This document shows positions 1 to 8,459 of a stretch of 37,100 bases of DNA, piece after piece. The notes beneath the pieces were generated by a model. It was not told the DNA's origin. It saw only the letters and a program-made list of their open reading frames with translations, and did not search any database. The stretch covers positions 1-37,100 of the forward strand of contig CALAIW010000028.1 in assembly GCA_937922705.1 (NCBI GenBank). Reading direction: 5' to 3'. The DNA is from an uncultured bacterium. GTDB lineage: Bacteria; Atribacterota; Atribacteria; Atribacterales; Caldatribacteriaceae. Every line of letters starts with the position of its first letter. Position 1 is the stretch's first letter. Position numbers and translations under genes: made by a program.

Positions 1-403
1 CTTCATCAATCTTTTGGATAAATACTTCAGTCCCCTGGTATTGTCGCAAATTCCTCCGAGCATGGAACACAGCTCCTTCAAAGAAAGAAAAGGCGAGAAA
101 GAGACGTTTCTGAGGATCGAGATAATGTTCAACCTGGCGAATTAAAAGCTCTCCGGACACGTTTTTCTGGCGGGGGAGAAAAGCACCATTGTAAAAACCA
201 TGGTAGTTGTAAAACTGAATCACTACATTGTGTTGAACAAGAAAAACGAGTATTTCCTGGTTGAGAGTTATCGGTCCGAAAACATGGAGATCTTCAATAT
301 CTTCAATGGGGACAACCTTACGGCTTCCATCCTCCTTTTCCACGAGAGTGGTATTTCCGTCCCGCTTTATTCTTCCACTGCTAAAGACATAATATGAACG
401 CAT
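1..403 (-). CDS. cas1: CRISPR integrase Cas1, N-terminal part (runs off the window)
   Basis: Cas1 is the integrase that, with Cas2, inserts new spacers into the CRISPR array. Reading the minus strand from ATG at 403 gives 134 codons without a stop up to the window edge. The visible part has the Cas1 N-terminal beta-rich domain: a start of MRSYYVFSSGRI, a segment IEDIEDLHVFGPITLN, then NVVIQFYNYHGFYNGAFLPR and QVEHYLDPQKRL. These match the usual I-B Cas1 N-terminus, in which the first domain ends with a 'GxY.G.F.PR' stretch. The catalytic Glu/His/Asp residues lie beyond the window. The start is 5 bases after the cas4 stop, so the gene is co-transcribed with cas4. Identity is confident from the sequence and position; the intactness of the rest is unknown. 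Confidence 0.9.
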   Translation of the reverse strand, partial: MRSYYVFSSGRIKRDGNTTLVEKEDGSRKVVPIEDIEDLHVFGPITLNQEILVFLVQHNVVIQFYNYHGFYNGAFLPRQKNVSGELLIRQVEHYLDPQKRLFLAFSFFEGAVFHARRNLRQYQGTEVFIQKIDE

Positions 404-408
404 AGGGT

Positions 409-921
409 TTACCCAAAACAGAACTCGGAATAGACACACCGAACACAATAAAGCTTGCGCTCAGCCTTTGGCAGGGAGGAAGCTTTTAAGATCTTTCCAA
501 TCTCCCGTACGGCTTCCTCTATCTCCTGAACCATCACCTCGGTAAGGACAACCCCTTTTCGCTTTCGGAGGCGAGGATATAAGAGTACCCCCTCCCGCTC
601 TATCCCAAGACCCCTCAAGTAGTAGAGGTAGTAGCCAACCTGCATGGTGCTTGCTTTTCCCATGGCTTTGCTGTGCTTTACTTCCTGCACCAAGTTGTCA
701 AGGATATCAATAGAAATTAAGTCATCGATAGTGATATGCCTTCTTCGCTCTCGAGGATAGCTCTCCTCACCCAGGATTTTGCCCAAGAGAACTCGTTCGG
801 AATGTTGTTCCATTGACAATCCTCGATCAAAGAGCCAAAGCTTTCGGGGGCATACAAAGAAGTAGTTTACCCTAACCCCGGTAAGGTGAAGACTTTCTAG
901 GGCTTCTAAGAAATTGTTCAT
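409..921 (-). CDS. cas4: CRISPR adaptation exonuclease Cas4
   Basis: Cas4 is a PD-(D/E)XK nuclease with a [4Fe-4S] cluster that trims prespacers and selects their PAM before integration. Four Cys are placed as expected: Cys24 in VCPRKLWL and Cys159, Cys162 and Cys168 near the C-terminus (CVRC...FC). A nuclease core is visible in the DDLISIDILD and QEVKHSK segments. I chose the ATG at 921, which overlaps the cas3 stop in an ATGA junction, giving 170 residues, a normal Cas4 length. An ATG 15 bases upstream (936) would add five residues inside cas3. cas1 follows after 5 bases. The gene sits in the adaptation half of the operon. Family call is confident. Confidence 0.92.
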   Translation of the reverse strand: MNNFLEALESLHLTGVRVNYFFVCPRKLWLFDRGLSMEQHSERVLLGKILGEESYPRERRRHITIDDLISIDILDNLVQEVKHSKAMGKASTMQVGYYLYYLRGLGIEREGVLLYPRLRKRKGVVLTEVMVQEIEEAVREIGKILKASSLPKAERKLYCVRCVYSEFCFG

Positions 922-3176
922 ACGATGCCATCCCAAAAAGCTTCCCTCTCAAGGGAAGTAAGGTTTTTGTGATCTCTAATGCCAATCTTAAAGCCCTCTT
1001 CGTCATATGTCCCGTCAACCACTAAGATGCCTCTAAAAAGGTTGTTGTTAACGAGGCTTGATAGATCTGTTCTCTCGGTTTTTTGTAAAGCCCAGGTCCT
1101 TATAGGTACAAGGAAGTCCTTGATGAGTTCGTAGCCAAGCATCCTTTGAGCTCGGTCTTCATGATTAATTCCAATAAGTGCAGACTCTAAGAGGGTACCT
1201 TGCGGGAGACGCAAGCGCTTTAAAAGAAAAGGGTTTTGAATCGGGCTCTTCAGGAAAGAGGAAGGCAAGACACTAACACAATCCATGCCCCGAAAAATCT
1301 GCTGTGCCTCATCCCTACTGTTTGCGTTGTAATTTTCAAGTAATTCCAAAGCGTTCGAGAATAGGGTAAAGTACCGAGTATCCTTAAGATTCTCTTCTGA
1401 ATAGAACTGATTTACTATCTGTAACTTTCTCCTTTCCGAAAGAACACCATCTTGAAGAAAGGACCGGGTTTTCGAAATGATTTCCGATTCATACACTGGC
1501 CCTATTCCCGAAGGATTTTCGGTAAAGATGTAAACATTCGGTTCCCGTGGAGTGTATACTCCATCCTCCTTGTACCGTCTATAAATTCTACCCATTCTCT
1601 GAATTAAGACCTCAGGAGGTGCAAGCTCAGTTAAGAGGACGTCAAAATCAATGTCTAAAGAAACCTCGACCACCTGCGTTGCCACTAAGATGCCCACAAA
1701 TTTCTGATCGAGGACAATGCGCTCCTTTTCCCTCTTATCCCAGGACGTGAAGCAACTATGAAACAGGACCAGGGGGATTTTTTCTGTACGGTAGTCCTCT
1801 GTATTGTGCCTCTCAAGTCGGGAAAGTTGGTCTTTGAGAATTCGATACACCTCTTGAGCTTTCCTAACTGTGTTGCAGACAATTAAGATTTTCTTTCCCC
1901 AGAACTTCTCTACAAGCTTTATGACTTGAGAGCTTATCTCTGCAGAAACTAATTCCACCCGGTGTTTCTCTAGGTTGGGAATGCGCTCAACATAAAAGTC
2001 ATACTCGAGATGATTCTTGATAATAGGGGGTAAAGTAGCTGTAAGAACAAGATACTTTCCTCCAAGTTTCTGGACCTCGTGAAGAGCTCGTACGATTATA
2101 GCAACAGTAGCGGGAGAATAAGCCTGGATCTCATCCACGACGATTTTTGAATACGACAAGGTAGCATAAATCTTCTCAAATCCCAAAAATTTTAGGGCTG
2201 AAGTAAATACCTGATCTGCTGTGGCTACGGTAAGGGGAAATGAGAGGTTTTTGGCTGTATCGTAGTGTACCAATGCGTCGTCGGTCTCTCCTTCCTCTCC
2301 CACACCAAGCAAGGTTTTTCCAAACGCATCACTGTGGAGAAGACCAACATTTTCATTCCCGAAATATCCGACTAATCGGTCAAATATAGCATTGACCGAG
2401 GTTCGCACAGGGAGCGTATAGAAAGTTTTTTCTCCGCCGCTCCACAAAAGCCCCATCTCGGTCTTTCCCAATCCTGTAGAGGCCACAATAACCCCGTTTT
2501 GCTGCCGATATTGGTCTTTAAATTCCTTTAATTGCCAGGGACAAGGAGTCTTTTGCAATAATTTTTCCTTAATTATTGAAAATTTTTCGAGTCTGCCCTT
2601 TTCTACAGGTACCCCTGCAGATGAGGCATGATCTAAGCGATTCAACAAACCCAAGAGAATGACAAATCGTTTTTCTCTCTCGAGGGAAAAGCTCTGATCC
2701 ATTCGACGCTGGTAGTAATCTTCGAGCCTCTCAATCCTCTTTTTAAAGATATAGAACTTTAAAAGCTCATAATTCTTGCGGAAATATTCGTTAATCTTTG
2801 GCAAGTACCTTCCCATACCTTGATGAATAGTCTTTAAGTCCACGTTCTGATAAGACAAGACATTTCTCCAGTGGTGGAAGGCCACCAATCGTATGAGTAA
2901 TTCATCATCTTCAGGGATAAAAGCAACAGAGAGAAAATTGTGGGGAAAATTTAAGCGTTGACTGAGGTTACCTTGACCCTTAATACGGGATTGAAAATAT
3001 TCATTTGCCTTTCCAAAATCATGAAAAAGACACGCTTGTCGTAATATTTCCCAATCATTTGCGTCTAAAGAGATTAAATAGCTTTCTTTAAGAACTTGAT
3101 AATTCTCAAGAAGTTTTTCAGTGTGCTCCTTCAGGGTTTGCTTTGGCTTCGATTTAGCTATGATGTCATCCACCAT
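918..3176 (-). CDS. cas3: CRISPR effector nuclease-helicase Cas3 (HD + DExH)
   Basis: Cas3 is recruited by Cascade to target DNA, which it unwinds and degrades. The 752-residue protein has an N-terminal HD nuclease domain: His52-Asp53 in FHDFGKANEYF, and further His at about 79 and 101-102 (VAFHHW). The SF2 helicase follows: Walker A STGLGKTE at 233-240, motif II as DEIQ at 348-351 (Cas3-type rather than DEAH), motif III LTATLPP, and motif VI QRMGRIYRR. HD and helicase are fused in one chain, the common arrangement. The start overlaps the end of cas5 by 19 bases and the stop overlaps the cas4 start in an ATGA junction, so translation is probably coupled. All key motifs look intact, so the effector should be active. 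Confidence 0.95.
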   Translation of the reverse strand: MVDDIIAKSKPKQTLKEHTEKLLENYQVLKESYLISLDANDWEILRQACLFHDFGKANEYFQSRIKGQGNLSQRLNFPHNFLSVAFIPEDDELLIRLVAFHHWRNVLSYQNVDLKTIHQGMGRYLPKINEYFRKNYELLKFYIFKKRIERLEDYYQRRMDQSFSLEREKRFVILLGLLNRLDHASSAGVPVEKGRLEKFSIIKEKLLQKTPCPWQLKEFKDQYRQQNGVIVASTGLGKTEMGLLWSGGEKTFYTLPVRTSVNAIFDRLVGYFGNENVGLLHSDAFGKTLLGVGEEGETDDALVHYDTAKNLSFPLTVATADQVFTSALKFLGFEKIYATLSYSKIVVDEIQAYSPATVAIIVRALHEVQKLGGKYLVLTATLPPIIKNHLEYDFYVERIPNLEKHRVELVSAEISSQVIKLVEKFWGKKILIVCNTVRKAQEVYRILKDQLSRLERHNTEDYRTEKIPLVLFHSCFTSWDKREKERIVLDQKFVGILVATQVVEVSLDIDFDVLLTELAPPEVLIQRMGRIYRRYKEDGVYTPREPNVYIFTENPSGIGPVYESEIISKTRSFLQDGVLSERRKLQIVNQFYSEENLKDTRYFTLFSNALELLENYNANSRDEAQQIFRGMDCVSVLPSSFLKSPIQNPFLLKRLRLPQGTLLESALIGINHEDRAQRMLGYELIKDFLVPIRTWALQKTERTDLSSLVNNNLFRGILVVDGTYDEEGFKIGIRDHKNLTSLEREAFWDGIV

Positions 3177-3871
3177 AGAGGAAACCCCTCACTATCTACA
3201 GGGATATCCTGTACAATCGATCTCCCTTTCTGCACGTAAAAGACAGGGATTAACTCAAAGACTCGCAAACATAGTCCTTTAGCAGAATTTCTTTTAGTTC
3301 CTTTTCCTCCTTCTTTCTTGCAATAGTAGCTTGGGAGAAAATAATGTATGCCGCGCAGATCGTAAGTCTTCGCCTGGACTACAGGTACATAAGCATCAAA
3401 GGGCAGCGCTAATCCTCCCTCTGGCGAGCTCTCAGAACAAAAAACAGTTTCTTCCACCTCATTTACCTTAAGCTCAGTAACTAAGTCCTCTGGACGCCCC
3501 AGGTAGGGAAAATAGGGAGGGTTTTGTAACGCCGTTAAAAGTCTCTTGTGCCAATCTATAGTTGGCATTTTTACGTGTATTATTAAAAAGGGCTTCACCA
3601 AGGAAGTGACTATTATCGGATAGATTTTCCCTTCCCGCTTCTTTTTTTCATACTTATGAAAACTTACATATTCCCTCAACACTCCTTCATAGCGACCCTG
3701 AACAGACAAGTTGATCCCCCAAAGAGCTTCTCTTAAACCCAGCATATTATGGAGGAATCCAATGATCGTAGAATAGGGAGGTAAAGGATACGTCTCGATG
3801 ACTTCCATAGAGTAAGGTGTTCTATACACTGCTTTGTCCTGTTTGACTTCAATTTTAAGAATCATGCCCAT
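3158..3871 (-). CDS. cas5: Cascade subunit Cas5 (Cas5b/Cas5t type)
   Basis: Cas5 is the RAMP-fold subunit that caps the 5' handle of crRNA in the type I Cascade complex. The 237-residue protein begins with the typical beta strand MILKIEVKQDKAVYRTPY followed by the family hallmark ETYPLPPYSTIIGFLHNMLGL, in which the 'PP.ST..G.l' glycine-containing helix start is conserved in Cas5. The start may be the ATG at 3871 or the one two codons later (3865); both overlap the cas7 end. The stop lies 19 bases inside cas3. Its place between cas7 and cas3 is the usual I-B order. There is no sign of the catalytic Cas5d variant, and a dedicated cas6 gene is present in this operon. Confidence 0.9.
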   Translation of the reverse strand: MGMILKIEVKQDKAVYRTPYSMEVIETYPLPPYSTIIGFLHNMLGLREALWGINLSVQGRYEGVLREYVSFHKYEKKKREGKIYPIIVTSLVKPFLIIHVKMPTIDWHKRLLTALQNPPYFPYLGRPEDLVTELKVNEVEETVFCSESSPEGGLALPFDAYVPVVQAKTYDLRGIHYFLPSYYCKKEGGKGTKRNSAKGLCLRVFELIPVFYVQKGRSIVQDIPVDSEGFPLWWMTS

Positions 3872-4853
3872 CGTTGAAAGCCCCTTCTACATCCTTTTTT
3901 AGTGCTTCGATGGCCTCAAAGGGAGACTGGTTCCAGTCTTCCTCGTTTCCAAATTCTCCCTTTTGGATACCTATCTTGGTGTAGTCCCTGACTTTCCTGC
4001 TTGCTGAAGATTTTGATTCCTTGTCCGGTATTATCACCTCAAGTACCTGTTCGATACTCTCTCGGTTGATGCAAGCTTTGGAGCCGCGCCAGTAAATATT
4101 GACTGCGTTGTGGAAAAAGAGCGACTTTATAGGATAAACGCCTCCGACTACAAAAAGAGGATGGAGATCTTCTCTGCGACCCCTGATATCTCGGTAGAGA
4201 AACTTTATCGCATCCAAGAGATCTTTTACTCTTTTGATTTTTTCCGCTTTGTCAAGGTGAATACCAAAATTCTCATCTTCACCAACTCTGTCGAGATCCA
4301 CCGCCAAGGTGTACTTGTAGTAACCATAACCTGTTTCAATGTTTGCCAGATTTGGATCCACAGATTTTACGTCATTAGAATCCTTGCCATTAGAAGATGG
4401 CCCTCCAAGTTCCTGCCTCTTCTGAGACGTCAACCTGTCGGCAAAACCCTTATTATTGAGAAACTCTTGGTCTCCGTAGTAAGCCTCAAGAGAGATAAGA
4501 TGTGTCAACCGAGCTACAGCACTTCTCGTTCTGGTATTTCCAACCGTGATCATGTAACCAAAAAGATCGGCTTCCTCGAAATAGTATTCCTTTTTCTCTA
4601 ACGGGGTGGGGTCGAGCTGAATAACCTTTTTGTTTCCCTCACCAGCTTCGTGCAAAACAGCTCTCTTCCAGTTGGCATTTTCAAAACACCACCCGGCGAT
4701 ACTGTAGCGAATTGACTGTCTGGAGGCAAAAAGGTACGTTTCACCATTTCCCCGGTGCACCTTTTTCGCTACCGCTATATTACCGTACCCCTCATCGTAG
4801 TTTAACGGAAAAGCCTTTACTATAACAGTCAAAGTTAACGCTCTTTTCTCCAT
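3855..4853 (-). CDS. cas7: Cascade backbone subunit Cas7 (Cst2/DevR family)
   Basis: Cas7 polymerises along crRNA to form the Cascade backbone. This 332-residue protein carries features of the Cst2/DevR branch: an N-terminal RAMP strand (ALTLTVIVKAFPLNYDEGYG), the segment EEADLFGYM followed by the RTRSAVARLTHLISLEAYYGD region, and a C-terminal PIKSLFFHNAVNIYWRG stretch. Together with the CXXC-type Cas8 upstream this points to the Tneap variant of subtype I-B. The start ATG at 4853 lies one base after the cst1 stop. The C-terminus overlaps the cas5 start by 17 bases. Nothing looks damaged. Confidence 0.92.
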   Translation of the reverse strand: MEKRALTLTVIVKAFPLNYDEGYGNIAVAKKVHRGNGETYLFASRQSIRYSIAGWCFENANWKRAVLHEAGEGNKKVIQLDPTPLEKKEYYFEEADLFGYMITVGNTRTRSAVARLTHLISLEAYYGDQEFLNNKGFADRLTSQKRQELGGPSSNGKDSNDVKSVDPNLANIETGYGYYKYTLAVDLDRVGEDENFGIHLDKAEKIKRVKDLLDAIKFLYRDIRGRREDLHPLFVVGGVYPIKSLFFHNAVNIYWRGSKACINRESIEQVLEVIIPDKESKSSASRKVRDYTKIGIQKGEFGNEEDWNQSPFEAIEALKKDVEGAFNDGHDS

Positions 4854-4854
4854 A

Positions 4855-5193
4855 TCACGAGACCTCCTCTGTTTGATTTTCTACCTCGGGTTGAGGCTGG
4901 CTCTCCACTGAGCTCAAAAGTCCAGTGATAAACGCCAATGCCTTCTCCTGAAAGGAGACAACTTCACTCTCGTAAATGAGATCGCCCACTGCTTCAGGTA
5001 TCGGTTTTTCATGGACTACATACAATCTCAAGAGTTCATTACAGAAATCCTCTTTCCTTGCTCCTCGGGCAAGCGATAAAAATCGTTGCGCAAGGTGGAA
5101 ACGTCTTTTGGAATCAATCTCTTTCATGGAGAAACTGGAAGCACCGCAATCTCGAATTTTTCGAAGAATACCGTAAATTTCTCTGCTACCCAA
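4855..5193 (-). CDS. Predicted Cas11-like small subunit from an internal start in cst1
   Basis: In types I-B, I-C and I-D the Cascade small subunit (Cas11) is known to be translated from an internal start inside the large-subunit gene. Here no separate cas11 gene exists. Within cst1 the minus strand reads AGGAGGTGA at 5207-5199, a nine-base match to the anti-SD of 16S rRNA, and 8 bases after AGGAGG stands an in-frame TTG (5193-5191, Leu473 of cst1). Translation from it gives 112 residues (MGSREIYGILRK...), mostly helical and basic in the first half (RKIRD, SKRR, ARGARKED), which suits a Cas11 fold. The SD and the frame are seen; the product and its role are inferred from the precedent. Confidence 0.6.
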   Translation of the reverse strand: MGSREIYGILRKIRDCGASSFSMKEIDSKRRFHLAQRFLSLARGARKEDFCNELLRLYVVHEKPIPEAVGDLIYESEVVSFQEKALAFITGLLSSVESQPQPEVENQTEEVS

Positions 5194-6609
5194 TGTACTC
5201 ACCTCCTGAGAATCGGTCCTTTTTTTACGAAGCACAAAATCGAGTACAATCATTGACCAAAGAGGGCAAAGACGTGAATCGTGTCTACTGATTTTTTCAG
5301 CAAGATATCTGAAAGCAAGGGGTACAATGGATTGTTTTTGGATAAGCCTTTTCAAGACTTCAGTAGAGAGGTAGATATTGACATTTTTACTTATTTCATA
5401 ACGGAAAGATAGAACGTCAATCAGTTTTTTGAAGTCGCCGAATTCTTCAACGACCTCGGCAAAGGCTCGTTCCAGGTTAAAGTAAACAAAGCGAGGTTTA
5501 TCCTGATTTTTCCTTGCCGAGGTTTTTATTTCGACAAAAAGGATATTTTCTAAGGTCCACCGTACCTTTCTCTCCACAACCCCAAGGACTATCTCCAAAG
5601 TGCGGAAGTAGGGGTTAAAAGGTCTTTGTTCCGCCGTAAAAATTTTTAAATTCACTTCCTGCATAGAACTATTCAGCCGGTTATTAATCCGATAGGCTTC
5701 CTCTACATGGGGATAGTTAACAAAGAGGTACTCTGTTTCGTCAATTTCACTTATCTGCCATGGTTTCCTATTAAACCCGGCGAAAGCACACAAAAGGATC
5801 AACTGACACAGTGGGCACTTCACTGGATGCGAAACACCGTCACTGGTGTAGAAAGAATACACATTATCAAATTCATTTTTGCTTATCCCCAAGGACGAAA
5901 AATCCCCTTCAGTAAGTTCAGAAAAGGACTCTAAATCCTGGTATTTGTGACCACAGAGAAAGCAGGTGTATTCTCCGTCCTGGGAAAGGTTAGCGTTCAA
6001 AAAGCAAAGGTATTTTTTGTCGAATTTCTCAACCCTTTGGGGTCTCTTGCCTTTTGGATTAGCTATGACATCTTTGTTGAAGTAGAATCGCCCTAAGTAA
6101 TCAGAGGCCTTTTTTGTTGTCGTCAATTCACTCAGGAACTCTGAAAAATCATCCAATTCTATTCCCAATCGAGTTGCTGAAACACCGAGGTTCTGCAAAA
6201 CCTCGCTTAAATTCTTCTTACCTCCCTCTAAAATATCCTCTACGTGTTCTATAAACCGTTGCCAACCTTCTCTCGCCTCAAGGGCAAAAATCTTTTGCCT
6301 GATCTCCTGATCAATGTTTTTAAGTTCCGTTCTGACCTGCCTTTCTCCCTCCTCACCTAACTGTTTCTTCACCTTATTCTGATTGTACTTCAGGAACGAA
6401 AGTAGATTGAAGCTCTCCTGTAAGTAAAGCTTGGTTGCGTAAGCAAAATAAAGAAAACCAAAGTCGTAAAGGGCTTCTCGGGCTATTCTAACGCCATCCT
6501 CGGTAAACTCATAACTATTACTCCGCTTACCGAAATCAAGAATGCGGAGCAATCCCACCACACCCGCGTTGTACAGCCAATTTCCCGGATACAGCACAAT
6601 CTCATCCAC
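4855..6609 (-). CDS. cas8b1: Cascade large subunit Cas8b1/Cst1 (CXXC-CXXC family)
   Basis: The large Cascade subunit recognises the PAM and recruits Cas3. The 584-residue protein has the two zinc-finger-like pairs that name the Cst1 family: Cys216/Cys219 (CFLC) and Cys265/Cys268 (CPLC). The N-terminus MDEIVLYPGNWLYNAGVVGLL is the usual Cst1 opening. The start is a GTG at 6609 that overlaps the cas6 stop by 8 bases, with a GAGGTGG sequence just upstream. The last 112 residues form a helical domain preceded, inside the gene, by a strong SD sequence, so this region is probably also made as a separate small subunit (see the nested entry at 4855-5193). The tail is acidic and polar and may be disordered. 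Confidence 0.9.
   Translation of the reverse strand: MDEIVLYPGNWLYNAGVVGLLRILDFGKRSNSYEFTEDGVRIAREALYDFGFLYFAYATKLYLQESFNLLSFLKYNQNKVKKQLGEEGERQVRTELKNIDQEIRQKIFALEAREGWQRFIEHVEDILEGGKKNLSEVLQNLGVSATRLGIELDDFSEFLSELTTTKKASDYLGRFYFNKDVIANPKGKRPQRVEKFDKKYLCFLNANLSQDGEYTCFLCGHKYQDLESFSELTEGDFSSLGISKNEFDNVYSFYTSDGVSHPVKCPLCQLILLCAFAGFNRKPWQISEIDETEYLFVNYPHVEEAYRINNRLNSSMQEVNLKIFTAEQRPFNPYFRTLEIVLGVVERKVRWTLENILFVEIKTSARKNQDKPRFVYFNLERAFAEVVEEFGDFKKLIDVLSFRYEISKNVNIYLSTEVLKRLIQKQSIVPLAFRYLAEKISRHDSRLCPLWSMIVLDFVLRKKRTDSQEVSTLGSREIYGILRKIRDCGASSFSMKEIDSKRRFHLAQRFLSLARGARKEDFCNELLRLYVVHEKPIPEAVGDLIYESEVVSFQEKALAFITGLLSSVESQPQPEVENQTEEVS
5199..5207 (-). promoter_or_regulatory. Internal ribosome binding site within cst1
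   Basis: The minus strand reads AGGAGGTGA, followed by GTACA and TTG. It is among the longest SD matches in the window, yet it lies in the middle of a coding region, 8 bases before an in-frame start codon. It would drive separate production of the cst1 C-terminal domain. Confidence 0.6.
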
Positions 6610-7366
6610 TGCCTACCACCTCAAGCATTCCAAAACCCTGGGCTCGACGACGGCCAAGGCCAAGGACCTGGATGTCATAGAGATCCTGAGGATCTCCACG
6701 GAGAAGAAATTCTCCGCTGAAACAGGTGAAGGTGTACACCCGGGATTCTCGTTCCCCCTCCCTTATAGCATGTTTTACCACTTCCTTTCGGATTTTTAAT
6801 GGTTCGAATCCAAGTTCCTGCGCAAGGCCCTTACCCCGTACTCCCAAAAGCATGGCATCGGCATAGTAATTGAGTTCTCGCAAGAAAGCCTGGGGGTCCT
6901 CATCTGGGAGAAGGGGCTTTTGCGAATCGTCTTCGATAAGGACCGGTGCAAGAGTACGGAAGCGAACCTCATCCTTCAGGATTTTTTTCTCTCGAAGGGG
7001 AAGAATGCGCACCGGTCGAGGAAGCACAAACTCTCCCTTGCAAAAGGGATAGACCGTTTCCTGGAGAAGACCATTGTAAAAGTCGACCAAAAGTCCAGCC
7101 TCGAAAACGGAGAAGTACAAAAAGAGAGGAGAAGTCAGGTACAGCCATTCCTGTTCCTGGGCAAAACGCTCTCTGTCATGGGCAAAACGGACTGCGAAAC
7201 AGAAGGGTTTGGGCGCTTTGTTTTTCCGGTGGCCATAGAAAAAGAGTGCGTGAAAACGCCTCTCTCCCGAAGGTGTTGCCTGCAAAACCTCTTTGAGGAA
7301 GCTCATGAAGGCATTGCGGTATAGGAGAGGCACCCGTTCGACTTTGAAAACAACCTGTAACCGCAA
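6602..7366 (-). CDS. cas6: pre-crRNA endoribonuclease Cas6
   Basis: Cas6 cuts the CRISPR transcript within each repeat to give mature crRNAs. The 254-residue protein has the tandem RAMP layout: an N-terminal strand RLQVVFKVERVPLLYRNAFMSFLK and the C-terminal glycine-rich loop GLGRRRAQGFGML typical of Cas6. His residues near the N-terminus (RRFHALFF, YGHRK) are candidates for catalysis, but the catalytic residue cannot be fixed by eye. The start is a TTG at 7366, supported by AGGAGG at 7376-7381 with 9 bases of spacing. The stop overlaps the cst1 start. It lies 48 bases downstream of the WYL regulator and heads the structural cas genes. Confidence 0.88.
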   Translation of the reverse strand: MRLQVVFKVERVPLLYRNAFMSFLKEVLQATPSGERRFHALFFYGHRKNKAPKPFCFAVRFAHDRERFAQEQEWLYLTSPLFLYFSVFEAGLLVDFYNGLLQETVYPFCKGEFVLPRPVRILPLREKKILKDEVRFRTLAPVLIEDDSQKPLLPDEDPQAFLRELNYYADAMLLGVRGKGLAQELGFEPLKIRKEVVKHAIREGERESRVYTFTCFSGEFLLRGDPQDLYDIQVLGLGRRRAQGFGMLEVVGSG

Positions 7367-7407
7367 ATCTCTATCCCTCCTCTCTACCTCCGATTGTACA
7401 CTTATGG

Positions 7408-7426
7408 AATGACACTACATGTCACT
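7408..7426. promoter_or_regulatory. Possible operator: imperfect inverted repeat between the regulator and cas6
   Basis: The plus strand holds AATGACA-CTACA-TGTCACT: five perfect pairs (TGACA/TGTCA), one mismatch and one more pair, around a 5-base centre. It covers the stop codon of the WYL regulator and sits about 45 bases before the cas6 start. It could be a binding site for the regulator or a weak RNA stem. The match is short and could be chance. Confidence 0.25.
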
Positions 7427-8425
7427 CTGAAAGTACTGTGCAAACATTTTTTGCACCTCTTTTCTCACCTCCTCACGAAGTGCAGGGGGACTAACAATCT
7501 CTGCGTGGCTTCCATATCCGATGACCCACCTTTTAACCTCTTCCGGATTTGCCTCCACCTCAAAGAGGAGACCCCCGTCGGGAAGCTCGGTAATTTTCTG
7601 CGTGGGGTGCCAGATGCGTTCTCGAATCCACCGGGCCTGGTAAGCATCGAAACGTACCACCACTTTGCATACCTTTCCCCGAAACATGCGAAAAGCTTGA
7701 GAAAGATACTTCTGAGGATCAAAGTCTGGAGGAATTGTGAATCCCTCAGGGAGAATAGTAACCTCTTCTATCCGGTCCAGGGCAAAATCCCTTAACTCCC
7801 CTCGGAGACGACAAAAACCACAGAGATACCAGATGCCCTCAAAATTGTAGAGATGGTAAGGTTCGACATCCCGGATTGTTTTCTCGCCTGAGGAAATAGA
7901 TTGATAGGTGATACGAATCCTTTTTCTCCGTTGAATGGCTTCAAAGAGAGCCCCGAAGACCTTGCTAACCTCCACCCGGGGACGAAGAACCAAAACGAAA
8001 GGAGAGAGCATCATTGCAAGATGTTCTGGAGTCGTTTTGAAAGGAGAAGGGAGGAATTTTTCCAACTTTTTACGAAGACTCTGAAGAGGGGCTTCCAGAG
8101 GAGTATTGGCAAACTGCCTGAGGACGCTAACTAGGATGAACAATGAAAGTACTTCGCCTTCCGTAAGCTCAGGGAATGGAAAGACCCAATGCTCAGTGAA
8201 AAAATATCCTCCCCTTTTACGATCAAAAGCAATGGGGGCTCCAAAATCGTCTTTCAGCATTTCAAGGTAACGGTATACCGTACGGCGACTTACCTCAAGA
8301 AGGTTTGCCAGACGATCTATATCTGGAAAAGAACCCTCTTGTATTTCCTGAGTAAGACAGTACAAGCGGAACAGAAGCGAGCGCTTTGCTGGAGATGCAA
8401 AAAACTTTTCCAAATGCTCAACCAT
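7415..8425 (-). CDS. HTH-WYL transcription regulator heading the cas operon
   Basis: This 336-residue protein has an N-terminal helix-turn-helix (RLANLLEVSRRTVYRYLEML, roughly residues 35-55) followed by a WYL domain (ITYQSISSGEKTIRDVEPY, then NFEGIWYLCGFCR, roughly 175-215) and the WYL C-terminal extension. WYL proteins are ligand-sensing regulators and several repress CRISPR-Cas operons in other bacteria. The gene lies directly upstream of cas6 in the same direction, so it may be the first gene of the operon and control it and itself. I chose ATG at 8425: a plausible promoter (-35 AGTCTA complement at 8483-8488, -10 at 8460-8465) would place the transcript start near 8453, so the in-frame TTG at 8458 would lie at or before the transcript start. 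Confidence 0.85.
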   Translation of the reverse strand: MVEHLEKFFASPAKRSLLFRLYCLTQEIQEGSFPDIDRLANLLEVSRRTVYRYLEMLKDDFGAPIAFDRKRGGYFFTEHWVFPFPELTEGEVLSLFILVSVLRQFANTPLEAPLQSLRKKLEKFLPSPFKTTPEHLAMMLSPFVLVLRPRVEVSKVFGALFEAIQRRKRIRITYQSISSGEKTIRDVEPYHLYNFEGIWYLCGFCRLRGELRDFALDRIEEVTILPEGFTIPPDFDPQKYLSQAFRMFRGKVCKVVVRFDAYQARWIRERIWHPTQKITELPDGGLLFEVEANPEEVKRWVIGYGSHAEIVSPPALREEVRKEVQKMFAQYFQSDM

Positions 8426-8459
8426 CCCCCCTTTGCTTTTTGCAATCCATCTAGACAAC

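Noticed and set aside
200-397. Open frame on the plus strand near the left edge
   Set aside because: It is antisense to the start of cas1, whose translation is clearly recognisable.
4110-4601. 163-codon open frame on the plus strand
   Set aside because: It is antisense to cas7, shows no family resemblance and has no SD sequence.
1-8425. A CRISPR array beside the cas genes
   Set aside because: No spaced direct repeats were seen anywhere in the window; the array and cas2 are presumably beyond the left edge.
8426-8458. Extended TTG start for the WYL regulator
   Set aside because: The likely promoter would place the transcript start at about this point, and the added residues have no family counterpart.
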